Assembly (NCBI GenBank): GCA_023146675.1
Contig: JAGLBQ010000097.1
Span: 1-14,992 of the forward strand
DNA: 14,992 nt
Direction of reading: 5' to 3'
Source: Cocleimonas sp.
GTDB taxonomy: Bacteria > Pseudomonadota > Gammaproteobacteria > Thiotrichales > Thiotrichaceae
The translations under genes and the position numbers were made by a program. This document shows, one piece after another, positions 5,136 through 13,163 of the stretch. Each line of letters opens with the position of its first letter. Position 1 is the stretch's first letter. The notes beneath the pieces were generated by a model that had not been told where the DNA came from, did no database searches, and saw nothing but the letters and a program-made list of their open reading frames with translations.

Positions 5136-7694
5136 AGACTTTTTCTTCGCTATCGCTGCCTTTCTCTTCGCATCCGCTACTTTTTTCTTAGCGACTACAT
5201 CCGCTTTTTCTGTTTTTTCTTTCTCTTTCTTTGCCTTAGCACGACGTTTTTTAGCTAGCAAATTACGTCGTAATCGAGCCTTTTCAGCCTTTTTAGCATT
5301 GGCTTTTTCTTCACGTTTTGCCTTGGCTTCCAACTGCTTTGGTGTAAGTTCTTTTTTCTTTGGTGCCGTTTTTTTACCTGCTTTTTTCTTGCCACGACCT
5401 TTACGTTCAGGCGCCTTTGCCAATAACTCCTGACATTCCTCTAAAGACAATGTCGTTGGATCGTAGTCCTTTGATGGCATTTTGGCATTCTTATTACCAT
5501 CCGTAATATAAGGTCCCCAGCGCCCTTTTAGAATCTGAATACCTTCCTCTTCCCAGCTTGCAATAATACGATCCAAATCAGCTTGCTTCTTATCCACCAC
5601 CAATTTCAATGCACGCTCAGGTGTAATCGTATAAGGGTTAATATCCTCATCTTTAGGCAATGATACAAACTTACTGCCATATTTAACATACGGTCCAAAA
5701 CGTCCAAAATTAGTGGACATTTTTTCACCTTCAGGGGTTTCACCTAAATCACGCGGTAATTGGAACAGCACCATTGCATCATCAAGTGTCACTGAGTCCA
5801 TTTTCTGACCCGGCAATAAGCTGGCAAATTTTGGCTTATCCTCATCGTCTTTCGTGCCGCACTGAACAAACGGACCATAACGCCCCATACGCACGGATAC
5901 TGGCTTTCCATTTTCAGGATGGTCACCCAAAACGCGTGCTTGCATGACTTCTTCACGGCTTACATTGGCGTCTTTATCCACCACTAATTCATGGAATGGC
6001 TCCCAAAAATCTTTAAGTAAAGGAATCCAATTTTTTTCACCTAAAGAGACATCATCTAACTGACCTTCCAGATTAGCCGTAAAGTCATAATCCACATATT
6101 TAGTGAAGTGCATCGTCAAAAAACGACTCACTATTTTACCAATATCGGTAGGAAAAAAGCGGCGACTCTCGATTTCTACATATTCACGTGATTGCAAGGT
6201 TGATATAATACTGGCATAGGTCGATGGACGACCAATATCATACTCTTCCAGCGTCTTAACCAAGCTAGCTTCTGAATAACGTGGTGGAGGATCTGTAAAA
6301 TGCTGATCCGCAGAGATTTCATGCAATGTCAGTACATCACCCTGTTCCATTTCAGGCAGTATTTTTTCTTTGCTATTATCTTTTGCACCATCATCCAAGC
6401 CTTCTTTATACACACGCATAAAACCTGCATGATGAATGGAAGAACCTGTAGCACGGAAAAAACTATCGTCATTAGGTGATAAATCAGCAGAAACTGTATT
6501 CATAGTGGCATGAATCATTTGGCACGCAATAGTGCGCTTCCAAATTAAGGAATACAGCTTGTATTGCTCATCTGTCAGATACTTTTTAATTTCGCTTGGT
6601 ACATGAAAGGCAGAGGTTGGGCGAATTGCCTCATGCGCTTCCTGTGCATTTTTAGATTTGGTTTTAAATTTTCGTGGCTCAGGATTGACAAAATCCTTAC
6701 CATAACGCTCAATAATAAGAGTGCGTATCTCATCAACGGCTTCATTAGCCAACGTCACCGAGTCAGTACGCATATAGGTAATTAAACCAACAGGACCATC
6801 GCCCAAATCAATCCCTTCATAAAGCTGTTGCGCCACACTCATGGTACGACGGGTATTGAAATAAAGCTTTCTTGAACCTTCTTGCTGCAAGGTAGAGGTG
6901 GTAAAGGGTGCTGTTGGTTGACGCCTACGTTGCTTCTTTTCTAAGCGCGTAACCGTCACATTACCATTAGCATCTTTTAGTAGTTTATTTTTTGCCGCAG
7001 TGGCATCTTTTTCATTATTAAGATCAAACTGTTTAAGCGCCTTACCCTCATAAGTGTGTAGCTTCGGTGAGAATTCTTCGCCATTTTTATCAACTAAACC
7101 TTGTAGTGTCCAATACTCTTTAGGATTAAATGCTTCAATTTCTTCATCACGTTCCACAATCATGCGCAATGCAGGGCTTTGAACACGACCTGCGGATAAA
7201 CCTGGCTTGATTTTCTTCCATAACAGTGGCGATATATTAAAGCCTACCAGATAATCCAATGCACGACGCGCCTGTTGTGCATCCACCATAGGCATAGAAA
7301 GACCACGTGGATTAGCGACCGCCTCTTGTACCGCTGTTTTAGTGATTTCATGAAACACCACCCGCTGTACATTAATGCCTTCCAGTACGTTCTTTTCTTT
7401 CAGCAGCTCCAATAAATGCCATGAAATTGCCTCACCCTCGCGATCGGGGTCAGTCGCCAGATAGAGGTTATCAACGTTCTTTAACGCTTTAACGATTTTA
7501 TCAACATGCTTTTTATTGCGATCAATAATCTGATACTTCATCGCAAAATCATTTTCGGTATCAATTGCACCCGTTTTAGGCACGAGATCACGCACATGAC
7601 CGTAAGAAGCTAGCACCTTAGTGCCTTTCCCTAAATATTTTTCAATTGTTTTTCCCTTCGCGGGTGACTCAACAATAACGAGACTTTTGCTCAT
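5133..7694 (-). CDS. topA: DNA topoisomerase I (type IA)
   Basis: An 853-residue enzyme that relaxes negative supercoils. The TOPRIM domain starts at the N-terminus (IVESPAKGKT, E9), with the acidic DPDRE motif at D82/D84/E86. The catalytic tyrosine is Y307 in GLITYMRTDS. RPTSAFHVP and DIGRPSTYASII mark the rest of the type IA core, up to about residue 590. The C-terminus differs from the E. coli enzyme. Instead of tetracysteine zinc fingers it has three topoisomerase C-terminal repeats at 60-residue spacing (GRYGPFV at 604, GRFGPYV at 664, GRWGPYI at 724). A Lys/Ala-rich tail of about 90 residues (765-853) follows, like the basic tails of some actinobacterial and proteobacterial TopA proteins. 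The start has only a weak AAAGAT ribosome site, but the N-terminus aligns with the family. The stop codon lies in the end of a MITE-like repeat. Confidence 0.97.
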   Translation of the reverse strand: MSKSLVIVESPAKGKTIEKYLGKGTKVLASYGHVRDLVPKTGAIDTENDFAMKYQIIDRNKKHVDKIVKALKNVDNLYLATDPDREGEAISWHLLELLKEKNVLEGINVQRVVFHEITKTAVQEAVANPRGLSMPMVDAQQARRALDYLVGFNISPLLWKKIKPGLSAGRVQSPALRMIVERDEEIEAFNPKEYWTLQGLVDKNGEEFSPKLHTYEGKALKQFDLNNEKDATAAKNKLLKDANGNVTVTRLEKKQRRRQPTAPFTTSTLQQEGSRKLYFNTRRTMSVAQQLYEGIDLGDGPVGLITYMRTDSVTLANEAVDEIRTLIIERYGKDFVNPEPRKFKTKSKNAQEAHEAIRPTSAFHVPSEIKKYLTDEQYKLYSLIWKRTIACQMIHATMNTVSADLSPNDDSFFRATGSSIHHAGFMRVYKEGLDDGAKDNSKEKILPEMEQGDVLTLHEISADQHFTDPPPRYSEASLVKTLEEYDIGRPSTYASIISTLQSREYVEIESRRFFPTDIGKIVSRFLTMHFTKYVDYDFTANLEGQLDDVSLGEKNWIPLLKDFWEPFHELVVDKDANVSREEVMQARVLGDHPENGKPVSVRMGRYGPFVQCGTKDDEDKPKFASLLPGQKMDSVTLDDAMVLFQLPRDLGETPEGEKMSTNFGRFGPYVKYGSKFVSLPKDEDINPYTITPERALKLVVDKKQADLDRIIASWEEEGIQILKGRWGPYITDGNKNAKMPSKDYDPTTLSLEECQELLAKAPERKGRGKKKAGKKTAPKKKELTPKQLEAKAKREEKANAKKAEKARLRRNLLAKKRRAKAKKEKEKTEKADVVAKKKVADAKRKAAIAKKKS

Positions 7695-7869
7695 ATTTTT
7701 ATCTTTAGTAATTTAATTTTTGAATTTTAAATGGTAGACCATTATTAGGAAGCCGCCACTAGACAAAAAGCAACCTTCTTATTTATTTTGCGCAACCATA
7801 CACTGTAAAAGGAAGTTTAGTAAAGAAATTCCCTGCAGATATTATTTATGTAGCCAATCCAAAATTAAT

Positions 7870-8886
7870 CTAACAAATAGAAATCATCGCATCAGCGGTT
7901 TCCACCCATTGCTTGCTATCCAATAAAGCGGATCTATTCATAAATGAGCGCCCTTGCATAGACTCTAGCCGCTTAGATGATGTATCATCTTGCTTAATAT
8001 TAGCATTATCAATCACTTCAACCGCACCTTTACGATTATTGCAAACTAACATCATATCGCAACCTGCCTCCATTGCCGCTTCTGCTCGCTCTGTAAAACC
8101 ACCAATGACCGATGCGCCCTGCATACTTAAATCATCACTAAATATCACACCATCAAATGCAAGTTTTTGCCGTAAAATTTGCTGAAGCCAGAAAGAAGAA
8201 AATCCTGCGGGGTGCTTATCAACTTCAGAATAGATCACATGTGCTGGCATAATGGCATCCAGTCCTTTTTTGATGAGTTCCGCAAAGGGTTGCATATCCT
8301 GACTCCAGATTTCATCAAATGAACGCTTATCGATAGGAATATCGGTATGCGAATCTGCCACAACTGCGCCATGCCCAGGGAAATGCTTACCTGTTGAAGC
8401 CATTCCTGCTTCATGCATGCCATTTATATACGCTATTGCTAACATTGATACAGTGTCAGGCTGACGATGAAAAGCACGGTCTCCAATCACGTCACTCACG
8501 CCATAATTCAAATCCAAGACAGGCGCAAAGCTAAAGTCAATATCCACAGCACGAAGCTCTGATGCCATTAACCAGCCATGATGATGTGATAGTTGTAGAA
8601 ATGTTTGCTCATTATCAGACACGTCATATAATGCTGCTAAGGATGGCAGAGTAGTAAACTCCTTACGAAAGCGCTGCACCCGCCCTCCTTCGTGGTCAAC
8701 CGCTATTAATAATTCGCGCGATGTTGACCGCCTGATTTGCTTTACTAAATATTCCAACTGTTCAATTGACTCATAATTGCGTCCAAATAAAATCACCCCA
8801 CCTGTCAATGGGTGCGCTAATAATTCTTTTTCTTCTGCACTTAATACGGTGTCTTTTAAATCTAGCATGAGTGGTGCTATGCTCAT
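7870..8886 (-). CDS. nagZ: beta-N-acetylglucosaminidase NagZ (GH3)
   Basis: A 338-residue cytoplasmic glycoside hydrolase family 3 enzyme. It removes N-acetylglucosamine from anhydro-muropeptides during peptidoglycan recycling and so feeds the signal that controls AmpC-type beta-lactamases where these exist. Diagnostic motifs are VDHEGGRVQR (63-72), FAPVLDL (120-126), KHFPGHG (167-173) with the Asp/His acid-base loop DSH (178-180), and the nucleophile region FSDDLSM with D251. The length equals typical NagZ. The ATG at 8886 follows AAGAGGGA at a sensible distance. The gene lies 175 bp upstream of topA in the same direction; the gap contains no gene, only a short 14-bp dyad at 7730-7743 of unknown meaning. 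It diverges from the secreted-protein gene to its right, with 118 bp between the two starts and no promoter I would commit to. Confidence 0.95.
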   Translation of the reverse strand: MSIAPLMLDLKDTVLSAEEKELLAHPLTGGVILFGRNYESIEQLEYLVKQIRRSTSRELLIAVDHEGGRVQRFRKEFTTLPSLAALYDVSDNEQTFLQLSHHHGWLMASELRAVDIDFSFAPVLDLNYGVSDVIGDRAFHRQPDTVSMLAIAYINGMHEAGMASTGKHFPGHGAVVADSHTDIPIDKRSFDEIWSQDMQPFAELIKKGLDAIMPAHVIYSEVDKHPAGFSSFWLQQILRQKLAFDGVIFSDDLSMQGASVIGGFTERAEAAMEAGCDMMLVCNNRKGAVEVIDNANIKQDDTSSKRLESMQGRSFMNRSALLDSKQWVETADAMISIC

Positions 8887-9004
8887 TAACTGTCCCTCTT
8901 ATAAAATTTGGCAAAGATATGTCTTTTTTTTAATACTATATTATCGGACAGATGACCGCTTGCACACTACACTTTTAATTATACGCTTAGCTAGGAAAAC
9001 TAAA

Positions 9005-9742
9005 ATGAAACATAAAATAATATTATTCAGCGCATTAATCACCTTATCAACAACCGCTTCAGCAGACTGGTGGGATGGCTGGAATAACACCAATAATACC
9101 AGTAACTTTCAGGGCAACTCAAAGGGAAGTACCTATGGCAAGACTCAAGGCAACAGCACAGGTGCAGGAAAGGCAAATAGTTGGGGTATGAGCAAAGGTG
9201 ATGTTGATGGAAAAGTCAACTTCAACCTAAATTTCAAAGGCAAAGGACGCACCTATATGGACTCTAAAACTGCTGCTGATGGCGCAACAAATGCTTCAGG
9301 AAATACACAAAGTAATGCTATGGGTAATGCATTGAATAATAGCTATTTATCAAGCTATGGCACAGGATCAAATAATCAAAATGGTAAGGGTTATGGCGCC
9401 AACCTTCCCTTTGGTGGCAATAATAACTTTTTCGGTAATAACACCCCTGTTCCAATGGGCTATGGAGTGCCAAATTTTACTATGCCACTATATCAACAAA
9501 CGCCTTATCTATATCGTCCTCTGCCAATGCAAACGCCAACACCCTATGGTAATCGAGGATATGGAAATTACCCAACGCAGAAGACTCAGCAGAATATGCA
9601 AACTAATAATAGGCTGAAAAATATGCAGCAAAAGATGAATGAGCAAGAAAAGCAGTACAATGCCTTTGTTGCAAAAATGAAGGCTCAACAAAAAGAAATG
9701 ATGGAGGACTTTGCCAAACAACGGGAGATGATAGCCAAATAG
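9005..9742 (+). CDS. secreted Gly/Asn/Tyr-rich protein, sulfur globule protein-like
   Basis: A 245-residue exported low-complexity protein. Residues 1-20 are a clear Sec signal peptide with cleavage after ASA, before DWWDGW. The mature part is dominated by Gly, Asn, Ser, Thr and Tyr (about 21-190): Asn/Ser/Gly tracts with recurring GNS/KG patterns, a central FNLNFKGKGR motif, then Pro/Tyr/Gly-rich sequence. The last 55 or so residues form a Gln/Met/Lys-rich amphipathic helix, probably a coiled coil. Composition, aromatic start and FNLNxxGxGR resemble the sulfur globule family found on the sulfur inclusions of sulfur-oxidising bacteria, where the proteins coat periplasmic sulfur. I judge this from pattern only, and another structural or adhesive surface protein is possible. 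The start was placed at 9005, not at upstream ATGs from 8777, because of the signal peptide and an AGGA site just upstream. An AT-rich hairpin follows the gene. Confidence 0.7.
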   Translation: MKHKIILFSALITLSTTASADWWDGWNNTNNTSNFQGNSKGSTYGKTQGNSTGAGKANSWGMSKGDVDGKVNFNLNFKGKGRTYMDSKTAADGATNASGNTQSNAMGNALNNSYLSSYGTGSNNQNGKGYGANLPFGGNNNFFGNNTPVPMGYGVPNFTMPLYQQTPYLYRPLPMQTPTPYGNRGYGNYPTQKTQQNMQTNNRLKNMQQKMNEQEKQYNAFVAKMKAQQKEMMEDFAKQREMIAK

Positions 9743-9774
9743 TACCACCCTAACACTGCTTAAATTTCACACGG

Positions 9775-9803
9775 ATTAGAAAAATGCAAACTATTTTTCT
9801 AAT
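9775..9803. terminator. AT-rich hairpin after the secreted-protein gene
   Basis: ATTAGAAAAAT and ATTTTTCTAAT form an 11-bp perfect stem around a 7-nt loop, 32 bp after the stop codon. The 3' arm itself is T-rich. The stem has little GC, so it is a weak terminator at best, but its position between two plus-strand genes fits. Confidence 0.45.
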
Positions 9804-9950
9804 TAATGAAGACATCCTCTTGGGACTCCTTATTTGCTCTTCTTTTATTCGTTCCGCGTTGAAATAGATACTTTTATCCATAGATAAGATTTTCTTTTCA
9901 GGCTTCCATGACAAGCTCCATCGTACTCAATTAAATAAAAGGAGAATACA

Positions 9951-10445
9951 ATGAGTGCGAGCGAGACATACCCCAAAGGAAATTTACAACGACAACGTTA
10001 TAGCCAGGTTGATCTACTTTCCTCGGATGGACGCATTGGTCGTCTGCGTTATTTTTTCTATTCGATTATATTACCTTTTCTGGTTTTTTGGGTGCTTGCA
10101 GCAGTAGCGGGTCTACTCAGTAAAATGAATAATATCGGGCAGGTTATCGGTTATATTGTTCTTGCTGCCGCAATAGGCGCCGCGTTGTATTTATTATTCC
10201 AATTAACAATACAACGTTGTCATGATTTTAATGTGAGTGGCTGGCTCTCTACCCTTATTTTAATCCCGTTTGGAACGCTTATTTTTTGGTTAATCCCGGG
10301 CAGTAACAGTATCAACCGCTACGGTGAGCCACCAGAACCTACGTCTAAATGGGTTAGAATAGGTGCTTACTTATTATTTACCGCACTGATCGCTGCTCTC
10401 ACTTATTTGCTTTTAAAATCAAGTGTTTCGATGAATTTATCGTAA
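9951..10445 (+). CDS. DUF805 family inner-membrane protein
   Basis: A 164-residue membrane protein of unknown function. The DUF805 signatures are present: GRIGRLRYF (residues about 27-35), RCHDFNVSGWL (about 88-98) and the PGSNSINRYGEPP stretch near residues 115-128. There are four hydrophobic segments at about 36-56, 63-86, 96-115 and 133-154. A strong AAGGAG lies 7 bp before the ATG. The 208 bp upstream hold only the hairpin at 9775-9803. The gene converges on nadK with 108 bp between the stops; that gap holds an all-AT inverted repeat but no GC-rich terminator. The family has no established biochemical role, and nothing nearby suggests one. Confidence 0.85.
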   Translation: MSASETYPKGNLQRQRYSQVDLLSSDGRIGRLRYFFYSIILPFLVFWVLAAVAGLLSKMNNIGQVIGYIVLAAAIGAALYLLFQLTIQRCHDFNVSGWLSTLILIPFGTLIFWLIPGSNSINRYGEPPEPTSKWVRIGAYLLFTALIAALTYLLLKSSVSMNLS

Positions 10446-10553
10446 ATTATTATAGGTGTTTAGTGTTTAGTATCCACCTTTCCCCCTCTCCAAATATTTA
10501 AGCGATACAGGAAAATATTAAATATTATACGTATCTTCACTATAAATTACGGA

Positions 10554-11420
10554 TTACGGAGCAACACTCCAGCCTAATTTATTTCGTAGGATACGGTAAT
10601 AGTCATATTCCTCTGGGTGGATGAGTGTCAGCCTGTGTTTGTTCTGACGAATAATGACTTTATCACCCGCTCGTAGCTCTATATTCGCTTGCCCATCAAA
10701 AGACAGTCGTGAATTTACTTCACGACTTTCACATAAGCTTATTTCTATCACACCTTTATTACTCACCACGATGGGGCGATTACTTAGCGTATGCGGGCAA
10801 ATAGGCACTAGCACAACCGCATCCAACCCTGGATGTAAAATAGGCCCGCCACCTGACAGGGAGTAAGCCGTTGATCCTGTTGGTGTGGCAACAACAATGC
10901 CATCCGCACGTTGTCTATTCACAAATTTCCCATCTATATGTGTCGTAAACTCAATCATACGAATATCATTACGCACATGAAAAACCACATCATTAACCGC
11001 GCAACCTTCACCTAAAAGAGTATCGCCACGATAAGCACTAGCATGTAACAGTGAGCGTGATTCTTTGATACATTTTCCTTTAAACATAGCATCAAGCTGC
11101 GCAATGATTTGATCTGGGGAAATATCAACAAGAAAGCCTAGGCGACCTAGGTTGATACCAATAATAGGAATACTGTATTCACTAAGAAAACGTCCTATTT
11201 TTAATAAAGTGCCATCACCACCGACAACAATCGCAATATCAATCGCTTCCGCTATCTCTTGATCACTGCTTGCATCCAGACCAAGAAATCGGGCAGATGT
11301 TTTATCAGTATAGACTTGGAAATTATGCTGATTAAAAAAACGATGTAATGTTTTAAGTGCAACGCTAATGCGCTCATCATTGTCTTTAGAAAATAAACCA
11401 ATGGTAGAAAATGGGGTCAT
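10554..11420 (-). CDS. nadK: NAD kinase
   Basis: A 288-residue cytoplasmic enzyme that phosphorylates NAD to NADP using ATP or polyphosphate. The signature GGDGT is at 67-71 (D69 is the expected general base), followed by INLGRLGFL (89-97), AVNDVV (141-146) and the Gly-rich TPTGSTAYSLSGGGPI (179-194), all standard for NadK. Length and N-terminus agree with the enterobacterial enzyme. The ribosome site is weak. The gene diverges from hrcA with 184 bp between the starts, a neighbourhood common in gammaproteobacteria, where nadK sits between hrcA/grpE and recN. Confidence 0.96.
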   Translation of the reverse strand: MTPFSTIGLFSKDNDERISVALKTLHRFFNQHNFQVYTDKTSARFLGLDASSDQEIAEAIDIAIVVGGDGTLLKIGRFLSEYSIPIIGINLGRLGFLVDISPDQIIAQLDAMFKGKCIKESRSLLHASAYRGDTLLGEGCAVNDVVFHVRNDIRMIEFTTHIDGKFVNRQRADGIVVATPTGSTAYSLSGGGPILHPGLDAVVLVPICPHTLSNRPIVVSNKGVIEISLCESREVNSRLSFDGQANIELRAGDKVIIRQNKHRLTLIHPEEYDYYRILRNKLGWSVAP

Positions 11421-11454
11421 AGTAGGTGACTTTATTAGAGAAATAATTAGACTC

Positions 11455-11484
11455 TTGACAGCCTGCGGCTCTATTGCAATTATA
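11455..11484 (+). promoter_or_regulatory. candidate sigma-70 promoter for hrcA
   Basis: A perfect -35 box TTGACA (11455-11460) is followed by AATTAT or ATTATA (11478-11484) at 17-18 bp, a weaker -10. Transcription would start near 11490, leaving a leader of about 115 nt before hrcA. No CIRCE dyad (TTAGCACTC-N9-GAGTGCTAA) is present in this interval, so hrcA does not look autoregulated here. Confidence 0.4.
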
Positions 11485-11604
11485 GTTCTGTCGTTTTTTC
11501 AAATAATTTCACAGATGCTGTAGCGTACACCTTTAAAGCCTGAACCTTGCTTTGACTAAAAAACTAAACTATTCACTCCTTATCATATCAGGAACATCCG
11601 TTAT

Positions 11605-12657
11605 ATGCCCAACCAAGCAACAGATTTAAATGATCGCGCCAAGCACTTATTAAAAGTGCTGGTTGAAGGCTATATTGAAGATGGTCAGCCTGTTGCTTCC
11701 ACTACATTAGCACGACGTAGCGGCTTACAGCTTAGTTCTGCGACCATACGCAACGTGATGTCATCACTAGAGAAAAAAGGCTATATCCATGCGCCTCATA
11801 CCTCAGCAGGACGCGTTCCAACCTCTCGCGGCTATCGCTTATTTGTTGATACAATGGTTGATATTAACCCTCTTGATGCTCCCCTATTGCGAGTGGTTGA
11901 AGAAAAACTTAATAGACAGCAATCTGTCAACGGCTTAATCCAATCCGCATCAGGCGTGCTTTCAGGAATAACCCAATTTGCAGGTATTATCAGTATACCG
12001 AGAGCACAAGCGGTTGCTATTCGCCATATTGAATTTTTACAACTCTCGGCCACTCAAGTTTTAGTGGTACTGGTCATGGCAAATAACGATGTGCAAAACC
12101 GCATTATTCAGGTAGAACGTGATTTCACCAGTGCTGAGTTACAACAATCAAGCAACTATCTCAATGACGTATTGGTTGGAAAAGGCTTGTCACAAGCACG
12201 CGATGTTTTATTAAATGATATGAAACAAGTGCGTAAAGATATGAACCAAATGATGATGTCCGCGATTGAGCTAGGCGAAAAAGCATTGGATCTAGGGGAT
12301 GATACTATTACTGAAAGCTGTGTTATCGCAGGAAAAACCAATCTAATGGAATACGATGATCTTGGTGATATTCAAAAACTACGCCAACTATTTGCGGCAT
12401 TCAATCAAAAGCGCGACGTATTAAGTCTGCTGGATAAATGCCTGCAAGCAGATGGTGTGCAGATTTTCATTGGCAAAGAATCAGGGTATACCATTTTTGA
12501 TGATTGTAGCGTGGTAACAGCACCCTACCGCTTAGATGACAATCAAATAGGCGTGCTAGGTGTAGTAGGACCTAAGCGCATGCAATATGACCGGGTGATT
12601 CCTGTTGTTGATGTTACCGCTAAGTTATTAACTGCCGCATTGAGGACTCAGGAGTAA
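11605..12657 (+). CDS. hrcA: heat-inducible transcription repressor HrcA
   Basis: A 350-residue repressor that binds CIRCE operators of groESL/dnaK-type heat-shock genes and needs the GroEL chaperonin for activity. The N-terminal winged helix (about 8-62) includes the recognition region SSATIRNVMSSLEKKGYI. It is followed by the family hallmark TSAGRVPTSRGYRLFVD (66-82), a central GAF-like/insert region and the C-terminal GVLGVVGPKRMQYDRVIPVV. Length is normal. An AGGAA lies 10 bp before the ATG at 11605. It diverges from nadK. No grpE, dnaK or groE follows; instead a convergent lipoprotein gene ends 41 bp away. Targets must lie elsewhere in the genome. Confidence 0.96.
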   Translation: MPNQATDLNDRAKHLLKVLVEGYIEDGQPVASTTLARRSGLQLSSATIRNVMSSLEKKGYIHAPHTSAGRVPTSRGYRLFVDTMVDINPLDAPLLRVVEEKLNRQQSVNGLIQSASGVLSGITQFAGIISIPRAQAVAIRHIEFLQLSATQVLVVLVMANNDVQNRIIQVERDFTSAELQQSSNYLNDVLVGKGLSQARDVLLNDMKQVRKDMNQMMMSAIELGEKALDLGDDTITESCVIAGKTNLMEYDDLGDIQKLRQLFAAFNQKRDVLSLLDKCLQADGVQIFIGKESGYTIFDDCSVVTAPYRLDDNQIGVLGVVGPKRMQYDRVIPVVDVTAKLLTAALRTQE

Positions 12658-12698
12658 AAAAAAGGTAAAATAACACAGCTATCTTTCATCAAACATTG

Positions 12699-12899
12699 CT
12701 ACTGTACGGTACCTAAACGCTTCTCAAAAGTTTTATTTAACATGTCCTGCAACCCTTTCGCCTGCTCTAACGTTCTTTGCTCATGTTCAAGAAGGTTCGC
12801 ATATTGATCTGCCTCTGCCGTTGCAACACTACTCCCTCCACAAGCGGATAAAACCAATAAAGAGGTAAACGCAAATAATCTTAGTCTTATTTTAGCCAT
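12699..12899 (-). CDS. small lipoprotein of unknown function
   Basis: A 66-residue protein with a typical lipoprotein signal: a charged MAKIRLR start, a hydrophobic stretch, and the lipobox LSAC with the modified cysteine at residue 20, followed by GGSS. The mature part of about 46 residues is a single charged, Glu/Gln/Leu-rich segment (about 29-61) likely to form a helix or coiled coil. An AGGGA ribosome site lies upstream of the ATG. I recognise no family. It converges on hrcA, with only 41 bp between the two stop codons and no clear terminator there. Confidence 0.72.
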   Translation of the reverse strand: MAKIRLRLFAFTSLLVLSACGGSSVATAEADQYANLLEHEQRTLEQAKGLQDMLNKTFEKRLGTVQ

Positions 12900-12914
12900 A
12901 AAGTTGTCCCTGTT

Positions 12915-12943
12915 TTGTTATTATTAAGTAAAGTTAGTGTAAT
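12915..12943 (+). promoter_or_regulatory. candidate sigma-70 promoter pointing toward mtgA
   Basis: TTGTTA (12915-12920), 17 bp, then TGTAAT (12938-12943): 4/6 and 5/6 matches to the -35 and -10 consensus at ideal spacing. A terminator-like hairpin lies only about 30-60 bp downstream, so the transcript would be a very short RNA or an attenuated leader. Confidence 0.35.
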
Positions 12944-12980
12944 CTGTTTGCATAATGAGAACACAGCTAAACAAGATAAG

Positions 12981-13013
12981 AGGTTCCTCTGACAGAGAAC
13001 CTATATATTTTTT
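12981..13013 (+). terminator. hairpin with T-run between the lipoprotein gene and mtgA
   Basis: AGGTTC (12981-12986) pairs with GAACCT (12997-13002). Inside it TCT pairs with AGA, giving about nine base pairs with one bulged C. ATATA and then six T residues (13008-13013) follow. The 5-bp gap before the T-run makes it less than ideal. It could stop hrcA read-through or a short transcript from the promoter at 12915-12943. Confidence 0.5.
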
Positions 13014-13163
13014 CACAGATAGATAAAAATATTTTATGTGCATGTTCTATAATGATAAACTAAGAATAAGCCACAACTAACGTCCAATAGAGATACAGCC
13101 GCTATACTAGCTCAACATTAATCCTTTAGAAGTAAAAGTTTTAGCTTTTCAAACAATAATATT

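Noticed and set aside
7730..7743. AATGGTAGACCATT dyad upstream of topA as a GntR/FadR-type operator
   Set aside because: The spacing between half-sites is 2 bp rather than the 3 bp of the TGGT-N3-ACCA pattern, and a single 14-bp dyad is weak evidence.
8960..8985. TTGCAC/TATACG as a promoter for the secreted-protein gene
   Set aside because: The spacing is only 14 bp, too short for a sigma-70 promoter.
8777..9004. Upstream in-frame extension of the secreted protein starting at 8777
   Set aside because: It runs antisense through the 5' end of nagZ and would bury the clear signal peptide that begins at 9005.
10493..10526. 9-bp inverted repeat AATATTTAA/TTAAATATT between the DUF805 gene and nadK
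   Set aside because: All A/T arms with a 16-nt spacer are expected by chance in such AT-rich sequence, and there is no T-run, so I do not call a terminator.
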